DNA of 36,013 nucleotides, taken from positions 1-36,013 of the forward strand of contig JAISAH010000091.1 of NCBI GenBank assembly GCA_031266805.1, in the 5' to 3' direction. Shown here one piece after another: positions 1 through 7,495 of the stretch. The stretch comes from Gracilibacteraceae bacterium. GTDB taxonomy: Bacteria > Bacillota > Desulfitobacteriia > Desulfitobacteriales > Syntrophobotulaceae. Both the position numbers and the translations under genes were made by a program. Under the pieces are notes generated by a model. It was not told the DNA's origin. It did not search any database and saw only the letters and a program-made list of their open reading frames with translations. Positions within the stretch are counted from its first letter, which is position 1, and the number at the start of each line of letters is the position of its first letter.

Positions 1-30
1 ATCTGCAGTTTTGTCACTTGATTCGGGCAT
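1..30 (-). CDS. Start of an unidentified leftward gene (partial)
   Basis: On the minus strand an ATG at 30-28 opens a reading frame (MPESSDKTAD) that runs off the left edge. It is preceded by a strong ribosome binding site, AGGAAGGAG at 49-41, ten bases upstream. A promoter candidate lies further upstream at 93-65. Only ten codons are visible, so no product can be named. The gene is divergent from the TetR-type regulator at 201 and shares a control region containing an inverted repeat, which is the usual arrangement for a TetR regulator and its target. A transporter or efflux gene would be typical, but that is inference. Confidence 0.55.
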   Translation of the reverse strand, partial: MPESSDKTAD

Positions 31-64
31 CGGATCGCGTCTCCTTCCTGCTGAGTATAGCACC

Positions 65-93
65 AGCATACACGATCCCTATTGAATTGTAAA
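65..93 (-). promoter_or_regulatory. Candidate promoter of the leftward gene at 1-30
   Basis: Read on the minus strand, TTTACA (93-88, five of six to the -35 consensus) and TATGCT (70-65, four of six to the -10 consensus) are separated by 17 bases. The -35 hexamer lies inside the left arm of the inverted repeat at 89-113, so a repressor bound there would block this promoter. Confidence 0.5.
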
Positions 94-113
94 TACATTA
101 TTTTTGTATCTAC
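89..113. promoter_or_regulatory. Inverted repeat, candidate TetR-type operator
   Basis: GTAAATACA (89-97) and TGTATCTAC (105-113) form an inverted repeat with eight of nine positions paired around a 7-base AT-rich spacer. It lies between the two divergent starts and overlaps the -35 of the leftward promoter. TetR-family dimers bind palindromes of this size in just this position, so it is the best operator candidate for the regulator encoded at 201-827. Confidence 0.5.
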
Positions 114-133
114 ACCCACGGCCTGACCACCGT

Positions 134-163
134 TTGACAAAAAGGGGTCTTTTATGCTATAGT
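134..163 (+). promoter_or_regulatory. Promoter of the TetR-type regulator gene
   Basis: TTGACA (134-139), a perfect -35 hexamer, is followed after 18 bases by TATAGT (158-163). A TGC just before the -10 (155-157) gives an extended -10. Transcription would start near 170, about 30 bases ahead of the ATG at 201, where GTGAGGA (188-194) acts as the ribosome binding site. Confidence 0.7.
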
Positions 164-200
164 TATGCCTGAATTTATTCAATACTTGTGAGGATATTAC

Positions 201-827
201 ATGTTTGTCAATGAAAACCCTACGCGGGAACGCATCAAGTCCAAGGCCAAAGAACTGTTCAATCAGCGCGGCTACGCCCGCGTGTCTTTACGGGATATAG
301 CCGCGGCCTGTCACATCAGCATCGGCAATCTGAATTACCATTTTCACCGCAAAGAATTGCTGATCATGGAAGTGCAGCGCGGAATTTATGATGAGTTTTA
401 TAGTTTCCTGGAAAGCATCGCGCAGACTATAGCCGATATCGTACACAAATTTCAAATGATCGACCGCAATCAACGGGAATATCCCTATTATTTCAAAAAC
501 ATGCTGGAACTCGGCCGCTCCTATGACGTGATCCGCGCCAATCAGGTGCTTTTTCGCGAAAAGCTGTTCACTTACTATTTGCATTCGTTTACCGCTCTGA
601 CCGGGAAAGGGCTGTTCCTCTCCCATATCACCAGAAATCAATTCTATTCCCTCGCTTACTGCATCGTTTTTCAGCACACGCTCTGGTATGAAAACGACAC
701 GCCCACTTATGACATGATTTTCAGCGAAATAAACTATGTACGGCATTTGTGCGACCTGCTGCGGCCCTATCTGACGGCGGCCGGCCTGAACGATCTGGAA
801 CAGGCGCTGCAGACGGCGCGGATATGA
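201..827 (+). CDS. TetR/AcrR family transcriptional regulator
   Basis: This 208-residue protein has the standard TetR layout: an N-terminal three-helix DNA-binding domain (residues about 8-55) and an all-helical ligand-binding and dimerisation part. The helix-turn-helix is visible around residues 28-50, with the family-typical pattern of SLRDIAAACHIS followed by GNLNYHFHRKELL. The length is normal for the family. The start is set by GTGAGGA six bases ahead and by a strong extended -10 promoter. The C-terminal half is rich in Tyr and Phe and does not reveal the ligand. The gene is divergent from the partial gene at the left edge, which is its likeliest target, and autoregulation is plausible. 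The family assignment is secure; ligand and targets are unknown. Confidence 0.88.
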   Translation: MFVNENPTRERIKSKAKELFNQRGYARVSLRDIAAACHISIGNLNYHFHRKELLIMEVQRGIYDEFYSFLESIAQTIADIVHKFQMIDRNQREYPYYFKNMLELGRSYDVIRANQVLFREKLFTYYLHSFTALTGKGLFLSHITRNQFYSLAYCIVFQHTLWYENDTPTYDMIFSEINYVRHLCDLLRPYLTAAGLNDLEQALQTARI

Positions 828-852
828 TAAAAACATGACAAATAAGCGGTCG

Positions 853-1173
853 TCAGCCGCCTTCCCGCGGCGCCACCAATATTTCCCCTTTGCGCACCAG
901 CCCCAGCTGCTCCCGCGCCAGTTCCTCGATGTATGAAGGCGTCAGCAGATTTTCTTTTTCTTCCTGCAAAGTCGTCTGCACGCGCTCCAATTGCGCCTTT
1001 TCCGCCAGCAGCGCCTGAAAATGGCCTTCCGCCTCCCCTTGTTTTTCCAGCGCCGTGTACAGCCATCGGCAGGTGAGAAAAGCCAAACCAAAAATGATAG
1101 CGATTGCTACCAATTTGACGCCGATATTCCCAAATCCGCGCTTTTTCGATTTCGACCGAGACCTTTTCACCAT
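853..1173 (-). CDS. divIC: DivIC/FtsB-family septum formation initiator
   Basis: This 106-residue bitopic membrane protein has a short basic cytoplasmic tail (residues 1-18, rich in Lys, Arg and Ser), one membrane segment (about 20-38) and an extracytoplasmic coiled coil (about 42-80). A conserved tail follows with the family signature around EELAREQLGLVRKGEILV, where FtsB/DivIC proteins keep an A-R-E-x-L-G-x-x-x-x-G-E pattern. The family bridges FtsL and FtsQ/DivIB in the divisome and controls septal peptidoglycan synthesis. The ATG at 1173 has GAGGA upstream and a good promoter at 1243-1215. The gene is convergent with the TetR gene, with 25 bases between them. DivIC and FtsB cannot be separated by sequence alone. 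Confidence 0.85.
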   Translation of the reverse strand: MVKRSRSKSKKRGFGNIGVKLVAIAIIFGLAFLTCRWLYTALEKQGEAEGHFQALLAEKAQLERVQTTLQEEKENLLTPSYIEELAREQLGLVRKGEILVAPREGG

Positions 1174-1214
1174 ATGATCCTCGTGTTAACAAGGGAATCT
1201 GCGTAATATGTTTT

Positions 1215-1243
1215 AATATAACAACGATTAATGAAAAAATCAA
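1215..1243 (-). promoter_or_regulatory. Promoter of the divIC-like gene
   Basis: On the minus strand TTGATT (1243-1238) and TATATT (1220-1215) are separated by exactly 17 bases, in an AT-rich island between two GC-rich genes. Transcription would start near 1208, about 35 bases before the ATG at 1173. Confidence 0.6.
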
Positions 1244-1320
1244 TACTTGCCGGAAAAAAAGATGAAAAAAGTCGGTTTTGCGACTATCCGGTCCCGCTTA
1301 ATGTAAATTTTTGGGAGTGA

Positions 1321-4300
1321 ATGGTGATCGCGCGTAAACCCTTAATTATTTTAGCCGCTGTTTTGGCGGTGGCCGCTCTGGTTATTTCCATATTTCTCCT
1401 GTCAAAAGAGCGTGGCGCGGCCGTCGCGGAGACTGCGCCCCTGCTGCGTATCGAGGCGGAGAAAACCAGCGACGCCGGGCTGGAGCTAGGCAGCGCTTTT
1501 TTGATCACCGGCGAAGGCGGCGCCGTTTCACTGCGGGAGGCGGAGGATCTCCTCCGTCTGGAACCGGCTTTCGCCTATCATTGGGAGGAAACTCCTGCCG
1601 CGCTCCTGCTGCGCCCGGACGCGCCTCTGGCCCCGGATACGGTTTACCGTTTTTCCGCGCGGTACGGCCCGCCTCAGTCCTGGGCCTTTCAGACGGCGGG
1701 GCGCTTCGGCGTCTATTCCGTCCGCCCGTCGGCGAACGCGGATCATGTGCCGCTGGCCGCGGACATAGAGATATCTTTTTCCCGCCCCGCGGAAAACATA
1801 ACGGCCTGGGCGGAAATCGAGCCGGCCGTCCCCGGCGGGTGGCGCCAAAGCGTCCTGACCGCTGTTTTCCTGCCGGGCGCCATGCTGGCCCCGGATACGC
1901 TTTACACCGTGACGGTGCGCGCGGGTTTGCCGAGCCTGACCGGCGAAACTTTGGCGGAAGATCATAGTTTTTCCTTCCGGACGGAACATTCCGGCGGCAC
2001 ATCCGAGGAGTTTCTGGAAGTAGCCGGCAGTTTCACGGAGTCCTTCCTGCCCGGCGATCCGGCGGCCATCCGCTTCACCGCCCTGAGCGGCAATTTTGCC
2101 GGCGCCCGGGTCGTCGCGGCCGTTTATCGCGTCGAAGACAGCGCGGCTTATCTGACTTTGGCTCTGACTCACGCCGGGCAAGTCGCGCCGGTGTGCGGAC
2201 GGGACAGTGACGCGCCGGCGGAGCTGCCGGAGACCGCCGTCCCGGAAGCGTTTATCGAGGGCGTTTTGCAGGAAACAGCCGTTCCCGGCGCTCTCTACTT
2301 CCTGCCGGCGCAAACCCCCGCTCCCGGCTATTATCTGCTGGACATGACCGTCGCCGCCGGCGGGGAAAGCGCGCTGAGGCGGCAAAAACTCATTTGTGTT
2401 TCCGCGCTGTCCGTCTATCTGCAAAATCTGAACGGGCAGACGCAGTTCTGGTTAAACGACGCCGCGTCCGGCCGGCCCCTCGCCGGCGCCGAAGTCATGA
2501 TCGGCCCGGCCGGGCAGGGATCTTCGCTGACCGCCGTTACGAGCGTGGACGGTCTGGCCGCGCTGGATACGGGCGCGGCGGCGGAGGCCGCGCCGCTTAC
2601 GGTCAGAGCGGCGGACGGCCGTTCCTGGGCGGATCTGGTCCCGCTGGCCGCCGGCGCTCCGCTCTCGGAAGACACGCCGCCCTCCCGGCGTTATTATTCC
2701 TATCTCTATTTTGACCGGGCCGCTTATTTGCCGGCGGACACGGCTCACTTCTGGGGTTATCTGGCGCCGCGGCAGGAGATCCATGAATTGCCGGCGGAAG
2801 TCACCGTCTCTTTCCCCGGTCTGCCGCCTCAAACAGCGGCGGCGCTCCAGGGCGTTTTCAGCGGCGATTTCGACTGGCGCGGCCTGGCCCCGGGCGAGTA
2901 TGACGTGACTGTGAGCGCGGCGGACGGCGTTATTTTGACCTCGCGGCTGCTGATCACCGACGAGCGAAAACCCGCGTATATCATCAAGGCCGCCGCGGCC
3001 AAAAATATTTACCGGCGCGGGGAAAAATCGGCGTTTACCGCCACCGCCGCTTTTTTTGACGGCTCGCCGGCGGCCGGTATGCGTCTCACGGCGGAAAACA
3101 GCGCCGCTTCCCAGTCGCAGGTCGTCAGCGCTTTCGGCGCCGCCGATTTTTCCCTGCCGGAACCGGAGCCGGAAACCTGGCGGCCGTACCGGGAGAATCT
3201 CTCTTTGCGCGCGGACGGAAATGAAAACGGCGGCGCCTTCGCCTCTGTTTCCATCTACCGCTTCCCCACCGACTACATGTGCGAGGTAAAAACGGAGGCC
3301 GCTCCCGGCGGTTTTTTCCTCGACGTCAGCACGGCGCGGATAGATCTTGCCGCGGCGGAGGCCGCTCTGGCGGCGGGCGGGGAGACGGCGCTTTCCGCCG
3401 CTGATTTTGCGGAGCGCATCCGGGGCGAGGCATACGAGCAATATTTTGACGCCGGCATCATCCGCTGTGAGTATTTGCGGGAGGAAACCGGCGAATATTA
3501 CGATTTTCTCCAAGACCGCACAGTGCGGCAATACCGCTATGTTTACCGGGAAAGCATCGTGGACCGCCTGTCTTTTCGCACGACCGGCGGGCGTTACCGC
3601 TCCGAACTCTTGCCCTGGCCGTCCGGCGATCTCGTCTCGTATAAAATCAGTCTCGATTATGAGACGCCGGACGGGGTCGTGCTGAGAGAATACGATTACA
3701 GCGCCCCGCTCCTCCCCGCGCAAACCGAGTCCGAACCCGATCATTATTTTCTGGCGGCGGAAAAAACAAATTTTTCCATCGGGGAAAAACTGAGCCTTTC
3801 TTTGCAAAACCGGACGGGCTCCTTACCGCGGGGCGGCAGGCTTTTTTACGCGGTCACGCGGGATGAAGCGGTAATCACAGACGTGACCGGCGAAGCGGCA
3901 TTCGGCGTATATTGCTCCGAGGCGCTTTTGCCGAATTTCAGCGTCTGCGCCGCCTATTTTGACGGCAAACATGTTTTTCCGCTGGACCCTCTCGCTTTTA
4001 ACTATGATCCGGCCGAACGGGAGCTGCGCGTGGAGATCCTGCCGGAGGAAGAAAACTACGAGCCGGGCGCTGCGCTGACCGCGGAGATCCGGGTCACGGA
4101 CGCGCTGGGCCAGCCGCGGCAGGCTTCTTTTGCGCTTAGCGCGGCGGATGAAGCGGCTTTTGCCGCGTTGGAACAAAAACCGGACGCGGCGGCGGCGTTT
4201 TACCGCCCTGTGTACGGGGAGGCCGCCGGCCAATTTTCTTCTTATACGCCGCACAGTTTCGCGACCGCCGCGACCGCCGGCGGGCAAACCCAAAACCAAA

Positions 4301-6255
4301 CTCAGACCCAGATCCAAACCCAGGTCCAGGCGCCAAGCGAAGGCCGCCGGGAAGATTTTCGCCCCGCGGCGGCCTTCCTGTCCGGGCGCACGGACGGGAG
4401 CGGGCGGGCCCGGGTCACTTGCCCGCTGCCGGATGATATCACGACCTGGCGCCTGACGGCGGTGGCCTTTACGGAAGACGGTTATGCGGGAGACGCGCGC
4501 GCAGTGGTCGCCGCGACTCCGCGTCTGGTTCTCCGGCCCGCCCTGAGCAGCCGTTATACGGTCCAAGACGATATCGCCCTCGCCTTGCGCGCGGAAGGGA
4601 TTCCGCCCGAGACCGCGGTCAGCTACAGCGCGCGGGCGGAGGGCGCGGGCGGCGAGGCGGCGGAGCGAACTGTCAGCGGCGAGGCGGGCGCCTATGCTGT
4701 TTGCGATTTTGGCAAACTGCCCGCCGGCGAGTATAAATTTTATATCACCGCCACTGCCGCCGGCGAGTGGCGGGACGAAGCCGTTTATCCGTTCCGGGTC
4801 ACGGCGGGCCTTCAGGACACGCCGCTGCTGACGGAAAGCGACGCGGCGGATTTGGGGAAAACGGAGCCGCCCGGCTATCCGGTCGATTTGTTTTTCTATG
4901 ACAGAAGTCACGCGCTTTACGGGAGGGCTCTGGCTAAACTGGCGGGGGCGGCGGGCGCGCGGGCGGACGAACTCGCGGCTGAGGAATTCATCCGGGTCTC
5001 GTTCCCCGGGATGTCCGCCGGCGCGCAGGCCCGCGATGGTCTGTCAACCCCGGAGACGGAGTCCGCGCCGGCGGGCGCCCCGGTCCTCCGGCCGGAGACC
5101 GGGCGCCTGCCGGCTGAGTATGTCGATGCGGGGGGCGGGCTCCGTCTCCTGCCTTACAGCGGGCCCGACAGCCTTTTGACCGCCAGGGCTGTCGCCGCCG
5201 CCCCCGGATGCCTGGATCCGGAGCGGACCCGGGATTATTTTTACGGGATATTACACAGCGACGCCACGCCGGAAGAAACAGCCGCCGCGTATCTGGGGCT
5301 GTCCGCTCTCGGAGCGCCGGTGCTGACGGATATTCGTCTCACGCTGCCCAACGAGCGCGCCGAATTTACGCTCCGGGACTGCCTGCGCCTGGCCGCCGGG
5401 CTCGCTCTGCTCGGCGACGGCGCGGGTGCGGCGGCCTGGTATGAGGAATTTATTGCTCCCCTGACCGTGGCCGCGGGCGGCGCGCTGCGCGTCGACGCGG
5501 GCGAGGGAGACGCGGTCTCTTATGCCCTGACGGCGGAGTCCGCCCTGCTGGCGCGGCTGATCGGGCACAGTCACGCGGACGCTCTGCTGACTTATGTGCT
5601 GGAACAAGATGGCGGCGACTATTCCCCGCTGCTTGATATCATCGCCGTCCTGCGTTTTATGCCGGCGCCGGCCGGCGGCGGAGCTTCCCTTCGTTATAAT
5701 CTTGATGGAAAAAATATCCAGGTAGATTTAAGCGATATCCCGGCATCCCGCCTCCGGCTGGGACAAAGTCAATTCGCGGCGGCGGACTTCCGCGCCGAAG
5801 GCGCCGCCGGCGTCGCCGCGCTTTACCCCGGCGCCGAAGGCGGGCTTTCCTCCGATGATTCCGGCAAAATCACCATAGAGAGAAGCTACGCGGCGCATGG
5901 CGGTCTTGTGCGGGTGACCATCGACGTGCGTCTACAAAACAACGCGCCCCTCGCCCTCTATACGCTCACGGACACCCTCCCCGCCGGCCTGCGTTTTGTC
6001 AGCGCCGAAGCCGAAGAAGGGGATAATTGGTATTTGAGCGAAGAAGACGGGGGGCGCGTGACTTTTGTCCTGAACCGCGTTCGCGAAAACAGCGGCGCTC
6101 AAGTGGATATCCTGGCGGATTTTCAAGTGACATACTTGGCCCGCGCCGCTTTGACCGGAGAATTTCTCGCCGGCGGCGCCGTGGCGCGCCACGCGGGCAG
6201 CGGGCTTTGGGCGGCGACTCCGCCCAGCCTTCAGACGTTCCAGCTGGCCAGATAG
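1321..6255 (+). CDS. Alpha-2-macroglobulin family protein, membrane-anchored, no thioester
   Basis: This 1644-residue protein is anchored by one N-terminal membrane segment (residues about 7-28). No lipobox cysteine is present, unlike many bacterial macroglobulins. Two Ig-like (SbsA/Big_5-like) repeats lie at about 45-222, with a second P-D-T-x-Y motif near 195. Macroglobulin-type domains follow: an MG2-like segment around 461-550 (FDRAAYLPADTAHFWGYL), one around 552-650, and a bait-region domain about 900-960. A Gln/Thr-rich linker occupies 989-1004. The core A2M domain starts near 1014, with DDITTWRLTAVAFTEDGYAG. A helical thioester-domain-like region and a C-terminal beta domain (from about 1523) end the protein. 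The CxEQ thioester is absent. The family traps proteases in the envelope. GGGAG at 1313-1317 sits three bases from the ATG and six from a GTG at 1324, so the GTG may be the real start. The last 25 bases overlap the convergent ahcY. Confidence 0.85.
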   Translation: MVIARKPLIILAAVLAVAALVISIFLLSKERGAAVAETAPLLRIEAEKTSDAGLELGSAFLITGEGGAVSLREAEDLLRLEPAFAYHWEETPAALLLRPDAPLAPDTVYRFSARYGPPQSWAFQTAGRFGVYSVRPSANADHVPLAADIEISFSRPAENITAWAEIEPAVPGGWRQSVLTAVFLPGAMLAPDTLYTVTVRAGLPSLTGETLAEDHSFSFRTEHSGGTSEEFLEVAGSFTESFLPGDPAAIRFTALSGNFAGARVVAAVYRVEDSAAYLTLALTHAGQVAPVCGRDSDAPAELPETAVPEAFIEGVLQETAVPGALYFLPAQTPAPGYYLLDMTVAAGGESALRRQKLICVSALSVYLQNLNGQTQFWLNDAASGRPLAGAEVMIGPAGQGSSLTAVTSVDGLAALDTGAAAEAAPLTVRAADGRSWADLVPLAAGAPLSEDTPPSRRYYSYLYFDRAAYLPADTAHFWGYLAPRQEIHELPAEVTVSFPGLPPQTAAALQGVFSGDFDWRGLAPGEYDVTVSAADGVILTSRLLITDERKPAYIIKAAAAKNIYRRGEKSAFTATAAFFDGSPAAGMRLTAENSAASQSQVVSAFGAADFSLPEPEPETWRPYRENLSLRADGNENGGAFASVSIYRFPTDYMCEVKTEAAPGGFFLDVSTARIDLAAAEAALAAGGETALSAADFAERIRGEAYEQYFDAGIIRCEYLREETGEYYDFLQDRTVRQYRYVYRESIVDRLSFRTTGGRYRSELLPWPSGDLVSYKISLDYETPDGVVLREYDYSAPLLPAQTESEPDHYFLAAEKTNFSIGEKLSLSLQNRTGSLPRGGRLFYAVTRDEAVITDVTGEAAFGVYCSEALLPNFSVCAAYFDGKHVFPLDPLAFNYDPAERELRVEILPEEENYEPGAALTAEIRVTDALGQPRQASFALSAADEAAFAALEQKPDAAAAFYRPVYGEAAGQFSSYTPHSFATAATAGGQTQNQTQTQIQTQVQAPSEGRREDFRPAAAFLSGRTDGSGRARVTCPLPDDITTWRLTAVAFTEDGYAGDARAVVAATPRLVLRPALSSRYTVQDDIALALRAEGIPPETAVSYSARAEGAGGEAAERTVSGEAGAYAVCDFGKLPAGEYKFYITATAAGEWRDEAVYPFRVTAGLQDTPLLTESDAADLGKTEPPGYPVDLFFYDRSHALYGRALAKLAGAAGARADELAAEEFIRVSFPGMSAGAQARDGLSTPETESAPAGAPVLRPETGRLPAEYVDAGGGLRLLPYSGPDSLLTARAVAAAPGCLDPERTRDYFYGILHSDATPEETAAAYLGLSALGAPVLTDIRLTLPNERAEFTLRDCLRLAAGLALLGDGAGAAAWYEEFIAPLTVAAGGALRVDAGEGDAVSYALTAESALLARLIGHSHADALLTYVLEQDGGDYSPLLDIIAVLRFMPAPAGGGASLRYNLDGKNIQVDLSDIPASRLRLGQSQFAAADFRAEGAAGVAALYPGAEGGLSSDDSGKITIERSYAAHGGLVRVTIDVRLQNNAPLALYTLTDTLPAGLRFVSAEAEEGDNWYLSEEDGGRVTFVLNRVRENSGAQVDILADFQVTYLARAALTGEFLAGGAVARHAGSGLWAATPPSLQTFQLAR
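4285..4329 (+). repeat. Gln-Thr repeat tract in the bait-like region of the macroglobulin
   Basis: Fifteen codons encode alternating Gln with Thr, Asn, Ile or Val (pattern Q-T-Q-N-Q-T-Q-T). The DNA is a degenerate CAR-AYN dinucleotide-codon repeat. It lies between the bait-region domain and the core A2M domain, where family members carry their protease-sensitive loop. A low-complexity, flexible linker here is consistent with a bait segment, but function is inferred from position only. Confidence 0.6.
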
Positions 6256-7493
6256 CTTATCTGTTCCGGGGTCAGGACGTCTATTTCCAGCCCCAGCGCC
6301 CGCAGGCGCATAGCCGATACGCGGTCGTCCAGATCTTTGGGCACGGGGTAGACTTCCCCGCTTAAATCCGCGGCGTGATCCACCAAGTATCGCAGCGCCA
6401 GGGCCTGCAAGGCAAAAGACATGTCCATCACCTCGGCCGGATGCCCGTCGCCGGCGGCCAGATTGACCAGACGCCCTTCGGCCAGCAAAAACAGCCGGCG
6501 GCCGTCCGGGAGAGCAAATTCCTCTATGCCGGGCTTGATCGGGCGGCGGCCGGTCGCGAGGGCGGCGAGGGCCGTTTTATCCACCTCCACGTCAAAATGG
6601 CCGGCGTTAGCCAAAAGAGCGCCGTTTTTCATCAGCGGAAAATGCTCCGCGCCGATAACGTTCTTATTGCCGGTCACGGTGATAAAAACGTCGGCCACAG
6701 GCGCCGCCCGCCGCGCCGGCATGACTTCAAACCCGTCCATCCAGGCCTCGTTCGCTTTCACCGGATCCACCTCGCACACGACGACGCGGGCCCCCAGACC
6801 CTTGGCCCGGAGCGCCACCCCTTTGCCGCACCAGCCGTAACCGACCACGCAAACGGTCTTGCCCGCCACGACCAAATTCGTCGTGCGCATGACGCCGTCC
6901 CAGACCGACTGCCCCGTGCCGTAGCGGTTGTCGAAAAGGAACTTGCTCCGCGCGTCGTTGACGGCGATCATCGGGAAACGCAGGGCTTTTTCCGCGGCCA
7001 TGCGCCGCAGACGCAAAATACCGGTCGTGGTCTCCTCCGCCCCGCCTTTTACGCCCGGCAGCAGATCCCGTCTCCTCGTGTGAAGCAGATGCACGAGGTC
7101 GCCGCCGTCGTCGATCACATAATCCGGCTTTATGCTCAGCGCTTCTTCCAGATGGCGGTCATATTCCGCGGGCGTCGCGCCGTGCCAAGCGTGTACTTCC
7201 ACGCCGCCGCGCGCCAGAGCCGCCGCCACGTCGTCCTGAGTGGAAAGGGGGTTGCTGCCGCAGATCGCCGCCTGCGCCCCGCCTTCGGCCAGTATTTGGG
7301 CAAACCAGGCCGTTTTCGCTTCCAAATGCAGGCACACCGTGATCCTCAGACCGGCAAACGGCTTTTCCGCCAGGAAATTTTCCCGAATGGCGGCGAGTAC
7401 CGGCATATGGCCTTTGACCCAGTCGATCTTATCCTGACCGCTCGCTGCCAAAGAAATGTCTCTGATAGTGGATACGGCTTCTTTTGATTCCAT
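6231..7493 (-). CDS. ahcY: Adenosylhomocysteinase (S-adenosyl-L-homocysteine hydrolase)
   Basis: This 420-residue cytoplasmic NAD-dependent enzyme reversibly splits S-adenosylhomocysteine into adenosine and homocysteine, clearing the inhibitory by-product of methylation. Recognisable blocks are the substrate region (CLHLEAKTAWFAQILAEGGA), the DDGGDLVHLLH stretch, the ETTTGILRLRRM segment and the NDARSKFLFDNRYGTGQS segment. The NAD-binding motif VVGYGWCGKG lies near residues 213-225. The protein ends in QISYLASWNV and lacks the C-terminal KPDHYRY-type tail of longer enzymes, as in the short (roughly 400-425 residue) class. ATG 7493 is preceded by AAAGGA, which lies in the 3' end of rdgB two bases upstream, so translation is probably coupled. 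It is the last gene of the leftward cluster and its 3' end overlaps the convergent macroglobulin gene by 25 bases. Confidence 0.96.
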   Translation of the reverse strand: MESKEAVSTIRDISLAASGQDKIDWVKGHMPVLAAIRENFLAEKPFAGLRITVCLHLEAKTAWFAQILAEGGAQAAICGSNPLSTQDDVAAALARGGVEVHAWHGATPAEYDRHLEEALSIKPDYVIDDGGDLVHLLHTRRRDLLPGVKGGAEETTTGILRLRRMAAEKALRFPMIAVNDARSKFLFDNRYGTGQSVWDGVMRTTNLVVAGKTVCVVGYGWCGKGVALRAKGLGARVVVCEVDPVKANEAWMDGFEVMPARRAAPVADVFITVTGNKNVIGAEHFPLMKNGALLANAGHFDVEVDKTALAALATGRRPIKPGIEEFALPDGRRLFLLAEGRLVNLAAGDGHPAEVMDMSFALQALALRYLVDHAADLSGEVYPVPKDLDDRVSAMRLRALGLEIDVLTPEQISYLASWNV

Positions 7494-7495
7494 AT

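Noticed and set aside
1247-1320. Promoter for the macroglobulin gene
   Set aside because: TTGCCG and TTGCGA occur but no acceptable -10 lies at 16-18 bases from either, so no promoter is called.
2452-3807. Long open frame (451 codons) antisense to the macroglobulin gene
   Set aside because: It is a product of the high GC content. Its translation is Arg/Gly-rich with no domain, while the opposite strand has clear macroglobulin domains.
6375-7487. 370-codon rightward frame opposite ahcY
   Set aside because: It is a shadow of ahcY, which has the full conserved motif set.
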